From Cyclobacteriaceae bacterium (GTDB lineage: Bacteria > Bacteroidota > Bacteroidia > Cytophagales > Cyclobacteriaceae), in NCBI GenBank assembly GCA_019694875.1, contig JAIBBC010000003.1, forward strand, positions 1,046,469 to 1,110,468: a stretch of DNA of 64,000 nucleotides, written 5' to 3'. A program made the translations under genes and the position numbers. The notes beneath the pieces were generated by a model that saw nothing but the letters and a program-made list of their open reading frames with translations, made no database searches and was not told the DNA's origin. This document shows positions 54,801 to 63,566 of this stretch, piece by piece; the first letter of the stretch is position 1, and every line of letters starts with the position of its first letter.

Positions 54801-57197
54801 TATCCGATTCCGCCTCCGGGTACTACCCAGGACTACAACGTAACACTACGGATTACTAATCGTTGCGGATTAGATGTACTGTTAAAACAAACAATCACAA
54901 TTTCCGGTCCGCCTCCAAACCCGACCTTCTTACCACCCGGTCAGCAACCCACAATTTGTAACGGTCCGTTAACACTTCAGGCATTACCAGCCAATGATCC
55001 AACGCTAACGTACCTCTGGTCGACCGGAGAAACAACGTACTCGATCAATGTGAACCGGCCGCAGATTGTTTCATTAACCATCACGAACGCTGCAGGCTGT
55101 ACATCGAACCGAAACTTGCTCATTGCTGACAACCGACCGATCGTTGAGCTCGGACCGAACCAAAACATTTGTCAGAATACACCGGTGTCTCCGCTGGATG
55201 CACAAAATCCCGGAAGCAACTATGCATGGGCAATCAATGAAGTTCCATCGGGAACAACACAAACTCAGTCGGTGAGCACAGCAGCGGTTGGTGCATTTGA
55301 ATATCGGGTTCAGGTAACTGATCCGGTTACAACCTGTACCGTAAAGGATTCTGTAGTGTTTACGATCAATGCATCGCCTTCGTTTACCGCAGTTCCGAAT
55401 ACAATTGTCTGCGGAACATCAACAGGTCAAATTCAGTTAACCATCACTGGGCCTGCAACCGGAACGTTCACCTATTCGGTAGACGGGTTAACTTCCGGCA
55501 TCAGCCGGTCGAACATTGATCAGACTACAGGGCCGGTTGTACCGTCACCGATTACCGGACTCGTGGTTGATACCTATGTTATTCAAGTGTCCGATCAGAT
55601 CTCGGGTTGCGCAACGACAACCAGCGTTGGCATTAACAGTACGTCTTTGACGATAACCAATCTCGTTGCGCAAACGCCTACGTGCGATCCGGTCGCATTG
55701 GAATTTGATGCCTCGGTTGCTTCAGGAACCTATCGCGTTATCAATTCAACAACGGGCGCAGTGGTAGTTCCGGTTACAGCATTTGCCAGCACACATGTTA
55801 TCACACCACCTGTGGCCGTACCGGGAGATTATATTGTAGAGATTCGTCAGGGTGCCTGCGTGAGCACGGCCCCTATTTCGGTAGTGTCCGATCCAAAGGT
55901 TACGGTTACACTTACTGCCGACCCGTGTGCTAATCCGGTTACCCTTACAGAAACAAGTGCACCTCCGGGATCAACGTATTCGTGGAGCGGGCCGGGTGTT
56001 GTTAATGTGAACAGTGCAAGTACAACGGCTAATGCCCCGCAAGGCATGCAAACCTTCAGCGTTACGGTTACCAGTGCCGGTCTTTGCCCGACAACACAAA
56101 GCATCGATGTTAATGTCAACAATAACGTTACCGTTGACTTCACCCAAAGTGAAGCCTGCACAGACAACGTAACGCTTACGGCTACAACCGCGCCTCCGGG
56201 AAGTTATACCTATCGCTGGTACCGGAACGGAGTGGCCATCGTTGGCGGAGGCGGTCAAACCATTCAGGCAACGCTGGCGGATAACGGCATCGACTATCGC
56301 GTAGAAGTTGTTAATACAATTTCAGGCTGTGTAGTTACCTCTGCCACCAAAACAGTAAATGTCTTTGGATCAATTGCGGTTGTCATGGATCCAGTCAAAC
56401 CATGTCAGGGAGATATATTCAGCATTGACGCTTTGATTGAACCAGCAACCCTGACGGGAGTTACCTACCGATGGTTTTTTGACGACTATGATAAACACAT
56501 TGACGAAATTGTAATTGCAGGCCAAACGGGTGCCACCCTTACTGGTCTGACGAAAGAAGGAGTATACAGCGTAATCGCAATTACCTCAACCGGTTGTGAG
56601 AGTGAGAAAATTTCGGGTGAAATCCACTTTGCAGACAGCCCGGAAGGAAACCTGCCCGCGAAACGATATATCTGTAACCGTCCGGGAAATCGCGATTGCT
56701 CAAATCCGGAACCGAATACATGTGTATTCCAGCTGACAGCAGGCGATGGCATTTCATGGCAATGGTTCAAAGACGGAACGATGCTGAGCGGCCAGACCAC
56801 TCAAACACTTACCATTACTGAACCGGGATTGTACTCCGTGGTGATCGTAAACTCTTTTGAATGTGAAACAACCGATCAAACACTGGTAGTAGAACAATGC
56901 GCACCGTTGATTGAAGTGCCGAATGCATTCCGTCCGGGAAGCGGTGTAGAGATCAACAAAACGTTTTCGGTCTTCCCGACTTTCGTTTCGGAAAAAGGAT
57001 TCCAGGTTTTCATTTACAATCGCTGGGGCGAGATGGTGTATCAGTCTGCCGATCGCGACTTCAAATGGAACGGAACGTACAAAGGAAACGGCACGCTGCT
57101 GCCGGGCGGAACCTACACGTATGTAATGAAATTCTTCGGTGATCTTACAACGGAAGGCGAACAGGAGCTCCGCGGAAGCGTGATGCTTTTGCGATAA
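51894..57197 (+). CDS. giant cell-surface protein with type B (gliding-motility) sorting domain
   Basis: A 1767-residue secreted protein. After a signal peptide (about 1-25) it carries two long related modules, about 27-395 and 561-919, each opening with W-Y-F-G and followed by A/R-G-I-x-F. A PKD domain near 399-465 has V-W-D-F-G-D-G-N; a second near 922-995 has L-W-T-F-G-D-G-F. A SprB-like repeat lies at about 503-555, Ig/PKD-like repeats fill about 1000-1600, and the last roughly 90 residues (PNAFRPGS, then FIYNRWGEMVYQS) match the CHU_C/gliding-motility C-terminal domain of type IX substrates. Likely an adhesin or matrix protein exported with help of the divergent PorP. Confidence 0.93.
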   Translation: MSNSSMLRWIVLFLCLLAAVDGFSQQNYSRYNWYFGNTNRGIRFSRSTAQPSLVNNKVIPFGTGGSAVATNPINGDLLFYTDGSRVFDITHTQMPNGGGLTVQANANQPVAISGKPGSPNQYYIFTNTASFTTGGTIRVTTVNMSASGNEIFPEPPIGNVTTKNQLTGLTGRSEAMITVPHANGVDYWLITHENGQDNFTATLIDASGSFATSTLSPNVTGFPMSAANFSYHEATGKLAVSPQTDSRNVAILNFNNATGAITLDRLVLNSGVNSTTSQAIYDTEWSPTGRFLYISVHGEPGITANVVQFDMNAPAGTSLVSVLDIPVAQSYGLMIAPDTSIYHLYQATAGGSFLLGRLTDLDSVGIAVTHTTDAFGGAINFNGRQFPEFLPRSNNNLAVSFVSRGTCSNSPVSFFPTVTPAADSLVWDFGDGNTSSEWSPVHSYNNGGAFNVSVTAFLNGQTAIGNGTVNLTNFTLQLTMTQDTTACKCEFPPPVGQSCNSGPFKVTVKSTGGTAPLTFVWSNGDTGATLTPDSAGYYYVVVTDATGCSTYAGVNIREYDAVDQRANIWYFGQNAGIDFNKQPPVPITGPLNTPEGCSVICDRNGEVIFSTDGVRVYDKNDIEITTTLVGGVPTPIPIPPGIGGEQGSTQSALIMPVQGDETIFYIFTTQQVHGSNTYELRYSLYDLKLNNGNGGLIEYNKLLFTRSTERITGNGQWMIAHEYGNNSFRAYPISTTGIGNPVISSLGSDHLLTEELNGQGYMELTGNLLAVALSTSPSNNALEIFDFVDTTGVVTNFRSLNLNTTSGQVYGVEIAGNKILTTIKGTPNSFLREAYIDFQNNPVLIPPGPASGPIAGELGAIQRGPDGTIYVAVNGATSLATVNFNPDTLQLSSVTLGAFPLAGGTQSRLGLPNFVQQIFNGTPEPSMTITAFCGGTPTIFQGVGTDQIDEFLWTFGDGFTADSANVEHTYPIPPPGTTQDYNVTLRITNRCGLDVLLKQTITISGPPPNPTFLPPGQQPTICNGPLTLQALPANDPTLTYLWSTGETTYSINVNRPQIVSLTITNAAGCTSNRNLLIADNRPIVELGPNQNICQNTPVSPLDAQNPGSNYAWAINEVPSGTTQTQSVSTAAVGAFEYRVQVTDPVTTCTVKDSVVFTINASPSFTAVPNTIVCGTSTGQIQLTITGPATGTFTYSVDGLTSGISRSNIDQTTGPVVPSPITGLVVDTYVIQVSDQISGCATTTSVGINSTSLTITNLVAQTPTCDPVALEFDASVASGTYRVINSTTGAVVVPVTAFASTHVITPPVAVPGDYIVEIRQGACVSTAPISVVSDPKVTVTLTADPCANPVTLTETSAPPGSTYSWSGPGVVNVNSASTTANAPQGMQTFSVTVTSAGLCPTTQSIDVNVNNNVTVDFTQSEACTDNVTLTATTAPPGSYTYRWYRNGVAIVGGGGQTIQATLADNGIDYRVEVVNTISGCVVTSATKTVNVFGSIAVVMDPVKPCQGDIFSIDALIEPATLTGVTYRWFFDDYDKHIDEIVIAGQTGATLTGLTKEGVYSVIAITSTGCESEKISGEIHFADSPEGNLPAKRYICNRPGNRDCSNPEPNTCVFQLTAGDGISWQWFKDGTMLSGQTTQTLTITEPGLYSVVIVNSFECETTDQTLVVEQCAPLIEVPNAFRPGSGVEINKTFSVFPTFVSEKGFQVFIYNRWGEMVYQSADRDFKWNGTYKGNGTLLPGGTYTYVMKFFGDLTTEGEQELRGSVMLLR

Positions 57198-57260
57198 TTT
57201 GCCATAATTCTCATTGTTGAAGAACAATTGATTTCGTTACTTGGGTGCTTACTCAGGTAT

Positions 57261-58877
57261 ATGCAAAAATCAATTGTTCTTTTCTTTTTGACGGTTTTCA
57301 CCGTTGTTTCATCCCTCGCACAATCAAACATCAGCATCGTTCCCCGGCCGGTTAAGCTCATAGCCTCAAAAGGGTCGCTCGATTTAAGCAAACGCGCAGC
57401 CGCGATTGAGCTGTCGGGCGCGGATGTTTCACTCTCTATGTTTCTGGATGAATTCCTGAAATCAAAAGATGTGGAGGCGGGTCGTGATCCAAAAACAAAA
57501 GGGTATCCCGTTAGGCTAAGCATCGCGAAAATCGACAGCCTGGGCGATGAAGGATATACGCTTTCCGTTTCCAAAAAAGGAATTACCATTCAGGCGAATA
57601 CCGAAGCCGGATTGTTCTATGGTATTCAAACGCTCGTTCAGCTGACTCCGCTGAAAGGAACAAAAATTCCATACGTGGAGATTACGGATTATCCCCGGTT
57701 TGCATATCGCGGACTTCACCTCGATGCATCCCGTCACATGTTTCCGGTTGAGTTTATCAAAAAGTATATCGACCTGATGGCCAAACATAAATTCAATCGC
57801 TTTCACTGGCACCTGACGGACGACCAAGGCTGGCGCATTGAAATAAAAAATTATCCGCAGTTGCAGACCATCGCAGCTTACCGCAATGAAACATTGATTG
57901 GTCATGCCGGAGAAAACCCGGAACGCTTCGATGGAAAACGTTACGGAGGTTACTACACACAGGAAGAAGTTAAGGAAGTGATCGACTACGCTGCCGCACG
58001 ATACATCACCATCGTTCCTGAAATTGAAATGCCCGGCCATGCGCTCGCAGCCCTGTCGGCATATCCGCAACTCGGATGTGTGGGTGGTCCGTATGCAGCA
58101 GCAACCGAGTGGGGCGTATTCGATCCTGTGTTCTGCGCAGGCAAAGAAGAAACATTTATATTTCTTGAGACCGTGCTCGATGAGGTGATCGGCCTCTTTC
58201 CGGGAAAATACATTCATATCGGTGGCGATGAATGCCCGAAGACAAGCTGGAAGGCCTGCCCGAATTGCCAGAAGCGCATTAAAGCCGAGTCGCTGAAAGA
58301 CGAGCACGAACTGCAGAGCTACTTCATTAATCGCATCGAAAAATACGTAAACAGCAAAGGCAGGCAGATCATCGGCTGGGACGAAATCCTAGAAGGCGGT
58401 CTCGCGCCTAACGCAACGGTGATGAGCTGGCGCGGAGAAGAAGGCGGCATCGCAGCCGCTAAACAAAAGCACACCGTGATCATGACACCCGGCAACTGGT
58501 GTTACTTTGATCACTACCAGGATACCAGCAAAACCGAACCGCTCGCGATCGGTGGTTTAACACCGGTGCGGGAAGTTTATTCGTATGAGCCATTGCCACC
58601 CCAACTAGCCGCGGGTGAAAACAAATACATCCTGGGTGCACAGGCCAACTTGTGGACTGAATACATCGGAACCCCGGAACATGCCGAATACATGGCGTAT
58701 CCGCGGGCATGTGCACTGGCCGAAGTGGTGTGGAGTCCGAAACAGGGAAAAGACTACATTAACTTCCTTCAACGAATGGAAACGCATCTTCAGCGATTGA
58801 AAAAGTGGAACGTGAATTGCGCACAGCACCTTGTGAAAGAAATTGAATACCTTAAAAATCCACAGACAAAAAAATAA
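57261..58877 (+). CDS. beta-N-acetylhexosaminidase, GH20
   Basis: A 538-residue glycoside hydrolase family 20 enzyme. The ATG at 57261 opens a signal peptide (MQKSIVLFFLTVFTVVSSLA); an upstream TTG at 57228 is less likely. The N-terminal non-catalytic domain (about 25-140) is followed by the TIM barrel with FHWHLTDDQGWRIEIKNYPQ and the catalytic pair Asp323-Glu324 in G-G-D-E-C-P. It releases terminal GlcNAc or GalNAc, for example from chitin fragments, glycoproteins or cell-wall material. The next gene starts 7 bases on. Confidence 0.94.
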   Translation: MQKSIVLFFLTVFTVVSSLAQSNISIVPRPVKLIASKGSLDLSKRAAAIELSGADVSLSMFLDEFLKSKDVEAGRDPKTKGYPVRLSIAKIDSLGDEGYTLSVSKKGITIQANTEAGLFYGIQTLVQLTPLKGTKIPYVEITDYPRFAYRGLHLDASRHMFPVEFIKKYIDLMAKHKFNRFHWHLTDDQGWRIEIKNYPQLQTIAAYRNETLIGHAGENPERFDGKRYGGYYTQEEVKEVIDYAAARYITIVPEIEMPGHALAALSAYPQLGCVGGPYAAATEWGVFDPVFCAGKEETFIFLETVLDEVIGLFPGKYIHIGGDECPKTSWKACPNCQKRIKAESLKDEHELQSYFINRIEKYVNSKGRQIIGWDEILEGGLAPNATVMSWRGEEGGIAAAKQKHTVIMTPGNWCYFDHYQDTSKTEPLAIGGLTPVREVYSYEPLPPQLAAGENKYILGAQANLWTEYIGTPEHAEYMAYPRACALAEVVWSPKQGKDYINFLQRMETHLQRLKKWNVNCAQHLVKEIEYLKNPQTKK

Positions 58878-58884
58878 TCCCGTT

Positions 58885-59232
58885 ATGAAAACGATTGCCC
58901 GAATTTCAGTTGTCGCTATAGTAATGCTTGCGCTGATGAGCGCTCAACTCATCAAAACTCAAATCGTTGTCACCGTTCGCAACGAACTTGGTAACACCGA
59001 AGAAGGTGTTAAGGTGCAGCTGTATGAAACCGAAGACGATTATAAAGCCGAGAAGAATGTAGCGTTTGAAGGTGTTACCGATAAGAAGGGCGTGGTACGA
59101 TTTAAAGACGTAAAAGCCACCTCATATTTTTTACTGGCGCGCAAAGACGACAAAGATAATTTTGGCGGAGGTGAGCAAACCGGTAAGCTTGAGGAAGGTC
59201 GCATCAATAAAGTTACCGTAATCATCCAGTAA
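58885..59232 (+). CDS. exported hypothetical protein with Ig-like/carboxypeptidase-regulatory-like fold
   Basis: A 115-residue protein. The N-terminus is hydrophobic (ISVVAIVMLALMSAQ, signal peptide or anchor). The rest resembles a Cna-B or carboxypeptidase-D regulatory beta-sandwich: IVVTVRNELGNTEEGVKVQL, FEGVTDKKGVVRFKDVKATS and a C-terminal INKVTVIIQ strand. The ATG at 58885 is chosen 7 bases after the GH20 stop; an upstream in-frame start overlaps GH20. A role as a small accessory or structural surface protein is conceivable, but function is unknown. Confidence 0.75.
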   Translation: MKTIARISVVAIVMLALMSAQLIKTQIVVTVRNELGNTEEGVKVQLYETEDDYKAEKNVAFEGVTDKKGVVRFKDVKATSYFLLARKDDKDNFGGGEQTGKLEEGRINKVTVIIQ

Positions 59233-59236
59233 TCAC

Positions 59237-59779
59237 ATGCCCGCCAGTGACAGAATCGAAGGGTTGGGTGTATACGTTACCACGTACGAAGATGAAAAAC
59301 CTTTTCTTGACAGGTTCTGTGAATTGCTGGGATCTGATCGTTGCTTTCACCGCGACCATCTGCCCGGACATATCACCGGCTCGGCATGGATTCTGAATAA
59401 AAGTCGCACGCACATATTGCTCGTTCACCACGCCAAGCTGAACAAATGGCTGCAGCCGGGCGGTCATGCCGATGGTGAAGAAAATGTTTTGAGCGTTGCC
59501 ATGCGGGAAGTCAATGAAGAAACAGGCCTCGTTCACTTTAAAGAACTGGTTCCCGGAATTTTTGATCTGGATATTCACACCATTCCGGCACGCGCAGATT
59601 TTCCGGAACACCTGCACTATGACGTTCGCTATGCACTCATAGCTACCGATGATGAAAACGATATTGAAGTAAGCGAAGAATCACACGATGTAAAGTGGAT
59701 TGCCCTGGCCGACATACCCGCGCTTTGCGGTAACAATACATCCATCCTGCGGATGATTGCCAAAACAAAAGCTATTTAG
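59237..59779 (+). CDS. NUDIX hydrolase
   Basis: A 180-residue NUDIX enzyme. The Nudix box is complete: G-G-H-A-D-G-E-E-N-V-L-S-V-A-M then R-E-V-N-E-E-T-G-L (G-x5-E-x7-R-E-U-x-E-E-x-G-U). It hydrolyses nucleoside-diphosphate-linked compounds; the substrate is not read from the motif. It follows the small exported gene by 4 bases, so it may belong to the GH20 operon. Its end overlaps the opposing small membrane gene by 8 bases. Confidence 0.9.
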   Translation: MPASDRIEGLGVYVTTYEDEKPFLDRFCELLGSDRCFHRDHLPGHITGSAWILNKSRTHILLVHHAKLNKWLQPGGHADGEENVLSVAMREVNEETGLVHFKELVPGIFDLDIHTIPARADFPEHLHYDVRYALIATDDENDIEVSEESHDVKWIALADIPALCGNNTSILRMIAKTKAI

Positions 59780-59933
59780 AGCTCACCACCATCAGGCAAA
59801 ACGCAATCACCACCATCCAGAACTTAATGCCGAGCAGTGCGGGAATGATCACAATCTCAAGCTGCATCAACACAGCCAGCAACACAAGCAATACGGCAAT
59901 AATGCGGAGCGCTGAGCGCATTTTGTTATTCAT
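59772..59933 (-). CDS. small hydrophobic membrane protein (53 aa)
   Basis: The minus strand reads ATG at 59933 to TAG at 59772. The product begins MNNKMRSALRIIAVLLVLLA and continues with a second hydrophobic stretch (FWMVVIAFCLMVVSS), so two membrane helices are predicted, with almost no soluble part. No family is recognised. Its last 8 bases overlap the 3' end of the NUDIX gene on the opposite strand. The clean hydrophobic pattern argues for a real gene. Confidence 0.55.
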   Translation of the reverse strand: MNNKMRSALRIIAVLLVLLAVLMQLEIVIIPALLGIKFWMVVIAFCLMVVSSK

Positions 59934-59981
59934 AGTGAGTACATTTACGACTCAAATATAATCCCCGTACAAAAAAATTCA

Positions 59982-60923
59982 ATGGCCGAAACCGGTGTCG
60001 ATATTGCAAAAGCAGTTGAGTTGCTGACACACGATGAGCTCGTGGCCATTCCCACAGAAACCGTTTATGGTTTGGCCGGCAATGCGCTGAGCAGAACAGC
60101 AGTCACCAAAATATTTTCAGTGAAGAACAGGCCGCAGTTCGATCCGCTGATTGTTCACGTTCCCAACCTCGATAAGGCCAACGACTACGTTGCTGAAATT
60201 CCGGAACAGGCGAAGAAGCTTGCAGATAAATTCTGGCCCGGACCGTTAACGCTGCTGCTGAAAAAGAAAAGCATCATTCCCGACCTGGTAACGGCCGGCC
60301 TCGATACGGTGGGTATCCGGTGTCCGGATCATTCCTTAACACGACAGTTATTGCAAGCCTTGCCTTTTCCGCTGGCGGCACCCAGCGCAAACCCGTTTGG
60401 GTATGTAAGCCCTACAAAACCGGAGCATGTGAATGAGCAGCTCGGAACAAAAATTCAGTACATACTGGATGGCGGCCCCTGCCCGATTGGTATTGAATCA
60501 ACCATTGTTGGATTTGAAGACAACGTTCCTGTTGTGTATCGCATGGGCGGATTGAGTCTGGAAGCGATCGAAGAAACCATCGGCAACGTAAAACTGATGA
60601 CGCATTCAACATCCAACCCGAAAGCGCCCGGCCAGTTGAAAAGTCATTATGCGCCGGGCAAAAAAGTTATTCTTGGATCAATCGAAGAATTGCTTTCAAA
60701 ACATCCGGATGCAGGAGTGCTGTCGTTCAGCAAAGACTATCGCGTAAAGAATCAGATCATCCTCTCCCCTTCCGGGAAACCGGAAGAAGCTGCCCAGCAT
60801 TTATTTGAGTCGCTTCGTGCGTTCGACAAAATGAATGTATCGGTAATCCTCACCGAACTTGTTCCGGATCAGGGTCTTGGCCGCGCCATCAACGACCGCC
60901 TGCGAAGAGCAGCCGCAGTTTGA
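59982..60923 (+). CDS. L-threonylcarbamoyladenylate synthase, Sua5/TsaC type
   Basis: A 313-residue protein with the YrdC/TsaC domain (about 1-200: VAIPTETVYGLAGNALSRTA, then FSVKNRPQFDPLIVHVPN, with the K-x-R and S-x-N ligand residues; SANPFGYVSPTKPEHV; GIESTIVGFED) and the Sua5 C-terminal domain (about 210-313). It makes the threonylcarbamoyl-AMP used for t6A in tRNA; the gene may be called tsaC or sua5. It has no operon partner to the right: the R3 repeat starts 16 bases after its stop. Confidence 0.92.
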   Translation: MAETGVDIAKAVELLTHDELVAIPTETVYGLAGNALSRTAVTKIFSVKNRPQFDPLIVHVPNLDKANDYVAEIPEQAKKLADKFWPGPLTLLLKKKSIIPDLVTAGLDTVGIRCPDHSLTRQLLQALPFPLAAPSANPFGYVSPTKPEHVNEQLGTKIQYILDGGPCPIGIESTIVGFEDNVPVVYRMGGLSLEAIEETIGNVKLMTHSTSNPKAPGQLKSHYAPGKKVILGSIEELLSKHPDAGVLSFSKDYRVKNQIILSPSGKPEEAAQHLFESLRAFDKMNVSVILTELVPDQGLGRAINDRLRRAAAV

Positions 60924-60939
60924 GTATATTTAGCCAGGA

Positions 60940-60994
60940 GTCATGCTGATCCCGACTTGTCGGGAGAAGCATCCCCAATAGAGAAAATGATGCC
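60940..60994 (+). repeat. R3 repeat, copy 1
   Basis: Begins GTCATGCTGATCCCGACTTG and contains the perfect palindrome CCCGAC-TT-GTCGGG, then GAGAAGCATCCC and a TAGAG-AAA tail. It lies between the Sua5-type gene and pfkA. Two related copies lie at 62132-62179 and 63938-63993. Confidence 0.8.
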
Positions 60995-61030
60995 AAGCAG
61001 ACTGGCATAACGTAGAATAAAACTTACTGT

Positions 61031-62116
61031 ATGAAAAAAGTACTTGTGCTTACCGGTGGTGGCGATTGCCCCGGATTGAATGCGGTGATCCGCGCTGTTG
61101 CCAAACGTGCACGCAAAGAAAAGACGTGGGAAATCTATGGCAGCATTGAAGCGTTCAATGGCGTGTTAAATGAACCGCAGGAAATCGTTCGCCTCACCAG
61201 CAGCCGCACCAAAGGCATTCACGTGAAAGGCGGCACAATCCTAAAGACAACCAACAAATCGAACCCGATAAAATTTCCGGTAACGCAAAAAGATGGCACC
61301 GTAAAATTCGAAGACCGTTCAGATGAACTGGTGAAAAGACTGAAAGGGTTTGACGCTGTGATCAACATCGGTGGTGACGGCTCGCAAAAAATTTCAAAGG
61401 TGTTGTTCGATAAAGGTATTCCGATTATCGGGGTACCGAAAACAATCGACAACGACTTGTCCGCTACCGACATGACGTTCGGTTTTCAAACAGCTGTGCA
61501 GATTGCATCCGATGCGTTCGATAAACTGGTCACCACCGCAGAAAGCCATCACCGCGTAATGATTATGGAAGTGATGGGCCGCGATGCCGGCTGGATCGCC
61601 TTGCATACCGCCATTGCAGGCGGTGCCGAGATTTGTCTGATTCCCGAGATTCCCTACGACATCAACAAGCTGGTGAAGAAAATCGAATCGCGCTACAAAA
61701 AAGGCCGCGGCTTTGTGAACATTGTTATTGCGGAGGGCGCCAAGCCGAAAGAAGGAAGCGTTACGTCATCGGCCGGAGAAAAAGGTTCGGAACACGTGCG
61801 TCTCGGAGGCGTTGCGTATCAGCTTTCAAAACAGTTGAAAGATGCGGGCTGTCGTGCGGAAATCCGCGAAACCGTTTTGGGTCACGTACAACGGGGCGGA
61901 ACACCTGTGGCGTTCGACCGCATCCTGGCTTCTTTGTTTGGAGTGAAAGCCATGGAACTTGCCATCAATGGCGAATTCGGGAAAATGGTGGCGTACAAAA
62001 ACAACTCGATCACATACGTGTCGTTCGAGGAAGCCACCCGTCAGCAGAATGTGGTAAAAAAATCTTCATATCTCGTTCAGGCGGCAAAAGGTTTGGGCAT
62101 TACGTTTGGCGACTAA
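61031..62116 (+). CDS. pfkA: 6-phosphofructokinase
   Basis: A 361-residue phosphofructokinase. The nucleotide region G-G-D-G-S (114-118) has Gly117 at the position of E. coli Gly104, as in ATP-dependent enzymes. The substrate motif P-K-T-I-D-N-D (136-142) has Lys137 at the position of E. coli Gly124, as in PPi-dependent enzymes. This mixed Gly/Lys state is known in a distinct ATP-using group, so I read it as ATP-dependent. MEVMGRDAGWIALH is the fructose-6-phosphate site. Flanked by R3 repeats on both sides and followed by pgk. Confidence 0.92.
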   Translation: MKKVLVLTGGGDCPGLNAVIRAVAKRARKEKTWEIYGSIEAFNGVLNEPQEIVRLTSSRTKGIHVKGGTILKTTNKSNPIKFPVTQKDGTVKFEDRSDELVKRLKGFDAVINIGGDGSQKISKVLFDKGIPIIGVPKTIDNDLSATDMTFGFQTAVQIASDAFDKLVTTAESHHRVMIMEVMGRDAGWIALHTAIAGGAEICLIPEIPYDINKLVKKIESRYKKGRGFVNIVIAEGAKPKEGSVTSSAGEKGSEHVRLGGVAYQLSKQLKDAGCRAEIRETVLGHVQRGGTPVAFDRILASLFGVKAMELAINGEFGKMVAYKNNSITYVSFEEATRQQNVVKKSSYLVQAAKGLGITFGD

Positions 62117-62131
62117 GCTTCTTTTCTCACC

Positions 62132-62179
62132 GTCATGCTGATCCCGGCTTGTCGGGAGAAGCATCCCGCGTAGAGAAAC
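62132..62179 (+). repeat. R3 repeat, copy 2
   Basis: GTCATGCTGATCCCGGCTTG, with palindrome CCCGGC-TT-GTCGGG (one G:T-type mismatch), then GAGAAGCATCCC and TAGAGAAAC. It lies between pfkA and pgk. Confidence 0.8.
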
Positions 62180-62251
62180 TAAACCTGACGAACCTCATTA
62201 CACCATCAACCGAAAATTTCTAAATTGACTTCTTAATTATTCTATCTGTTC

Positions 62252-63436
62252 ATGAAAACGATCAACGATATTAACTTCGATTCCAGACGTGCATTAATCC
62301 GTGTAGATTTTAACGTACCCCTCGATAAGAGCTTTAACGTAACCGATGACAACCGCATCCAGGCTACCATCCCTACGCTCAAAAAGATTTTGAAAGATGG
62401 GGGAAGCTGTGTGCTGATGTCGCACCTCGGTCGCCCGAAAGACGGTCCCGAAGAAAAATATTCGTTGAAACACACCATCAAAAAAACAGAAGAGCTTTTA
62501 GGCGTGCCGGTAAAATTCGCCAGCGACTGCATCAGCGAAGAAGCATTCAAAATGTCGAACGACCTCAAGCCCGGTGAAGTTTTATTACTCGAAAACCTGC
62601 GTTTCTATAAAGAAGAAGAAAAGGGCGATGTTGGCTTTGCACAAAAACTTGCACGCCACGGCCATGTTTATGTAAACGATGCATTCGGCACGGCACACCG
62701 CGCCCACGCATCCACAACTATTGTTGCACAGTTCTTCAAAGACAAATGTGCCGGCCTCGTGATGGCGGCTGAACTCGACAACGCGAAAAAAGTTCTTGAG
62801 AATGCCGAGAAGCCTTTCACCGCAATCATGGGCGGAGCAAAAATTTCCGACAAGATTTTGATCATTGAAAAAATGCTTGACGTAGTCGATAACCTGATCA
62901 TCGGTGGCGGTATGGCCTACACATTCTTCAAGGCGCTGGGCGGAAACATCGGTAACTCATTGGTGGAAGCCGACAAGCTTGACCTCGCGAAAGAATTGAT
63001 TCAGAAAGCAAAATCAAAAGGCGTTGAGCTGCATCTGCCGATCGATTCGATCATTGCCGATAAGTTCGATGCCAACGCGAACACCGATGTATCGAACAAC
63101 AATGCCATTAAAGACGGCTGGATGGGACTCGACATCGGTCCGCAGGCAAGCCAGGTGTTCTCAAAAGTAATCGAAAGCTCAAAGACTATTTTGTGGAACG
63201 GCCCAATGGGCGTATTTGAAATGGAAAAGTTCGAGAAAGGAACGAAGACCGTTGCCGAAGCCGTAGTACGCGCTACCAAAAAAGGCGCATTCTCACTGAT
63301 CGGTGGCGGTGACTCAGCCGCTGCAGTGGCCAAGTTCGGATTTGACAACGATGTGAGTTATGTATCTACCGGTGGTGGTGCCCTGCTGGAATATTTCGAA
63401 GGCAAAGTTCTGCCGGGCGTTAAGGCATTGGAATAA
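62252..63436 (+). CDS. pgk: phosphoglycerate kinase
   Basis: A 394-residue two-lobed kinase of glycolysis. The N-terminal segment [17 protein letters not shown], the substrate loop [11 protein letters not shown], the central [11 protein letters not shown], and the C-terminal nucleotide site [15 protein letters not shown] are intact, with length normal. It converts 1,3-bisphosphoglycerate to 3-phosphoglycerate with ATP gain. Neighbours pfkA upstream and an RRM gene downstream. Confidence 0.97.
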   Translation: MKTINDINFDSRRALIRVDFNVPLDKSFNVTDDNRIQATIPTLKKILKDGGSCVLMSHLGRPKDGPEEKYSLKHTIKKTEELLGVPVKFASDCISEEAFKMSNDLKPGEVLLLENLRFYKEEEKGDVGFAQKLARHGHVYVNDAFGTAHRAHASTTIVAQFFKDKCAGLVMAAELDNAKKVLENAEKPFTAIMGGAKISDKILIIEKMLDVVDNLIIGGGMAYTFFKALGGNIGNSLVEADKLDLAKELIQKAKSKGVELHLPIDSIIADKFDANANTDVSNNNAIKDGWMGLDIGPQASQVFSKVIESSKTILWNGPMGVFEMEKFEKGTKTVAEAVVRATKKGAFSLIGGGDSAAAVAKFGFDNDVSYVSTGGGALLEYFEGKVLPGVKALE

Positions 63437-63485
63437 CGTTATCGGGATTTCAGTTAACCAGCTGAAAAGACAGCGAACTAAGTAC

Positions 63486-63517
63486 TTGTATTTCAGGCAG
63501 GTGAATGATTATATTTG
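63486..63517 (+). promoter_or_regulatory. candidate promoter of the RRM gene
   Basis: TATATTTG at 63510-63517 matches the Bacteroidota -7 consensus TAnnTTTG. A TTG at 63486-63488, 21 bases upstream, fits the -33 element. This gives a leader of about 45 bases before the start at 63567. Tentative, since no experimental data are available. Confidence 0.5.
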
Positions 63518-63566
63518 TTTAGGCTCCCGAAAGCCCTAAACCCAATACTTAATTCCCCCTGTCGCC

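Noticed and set aside
61031..62116. PPi-dependent phosphofructokinase
   Set aside because: Gly at the position of E. coli Gly104 is the ATP signature; Lys at the other position alone does not make it PPi-dependent. Reported as a finding instead.
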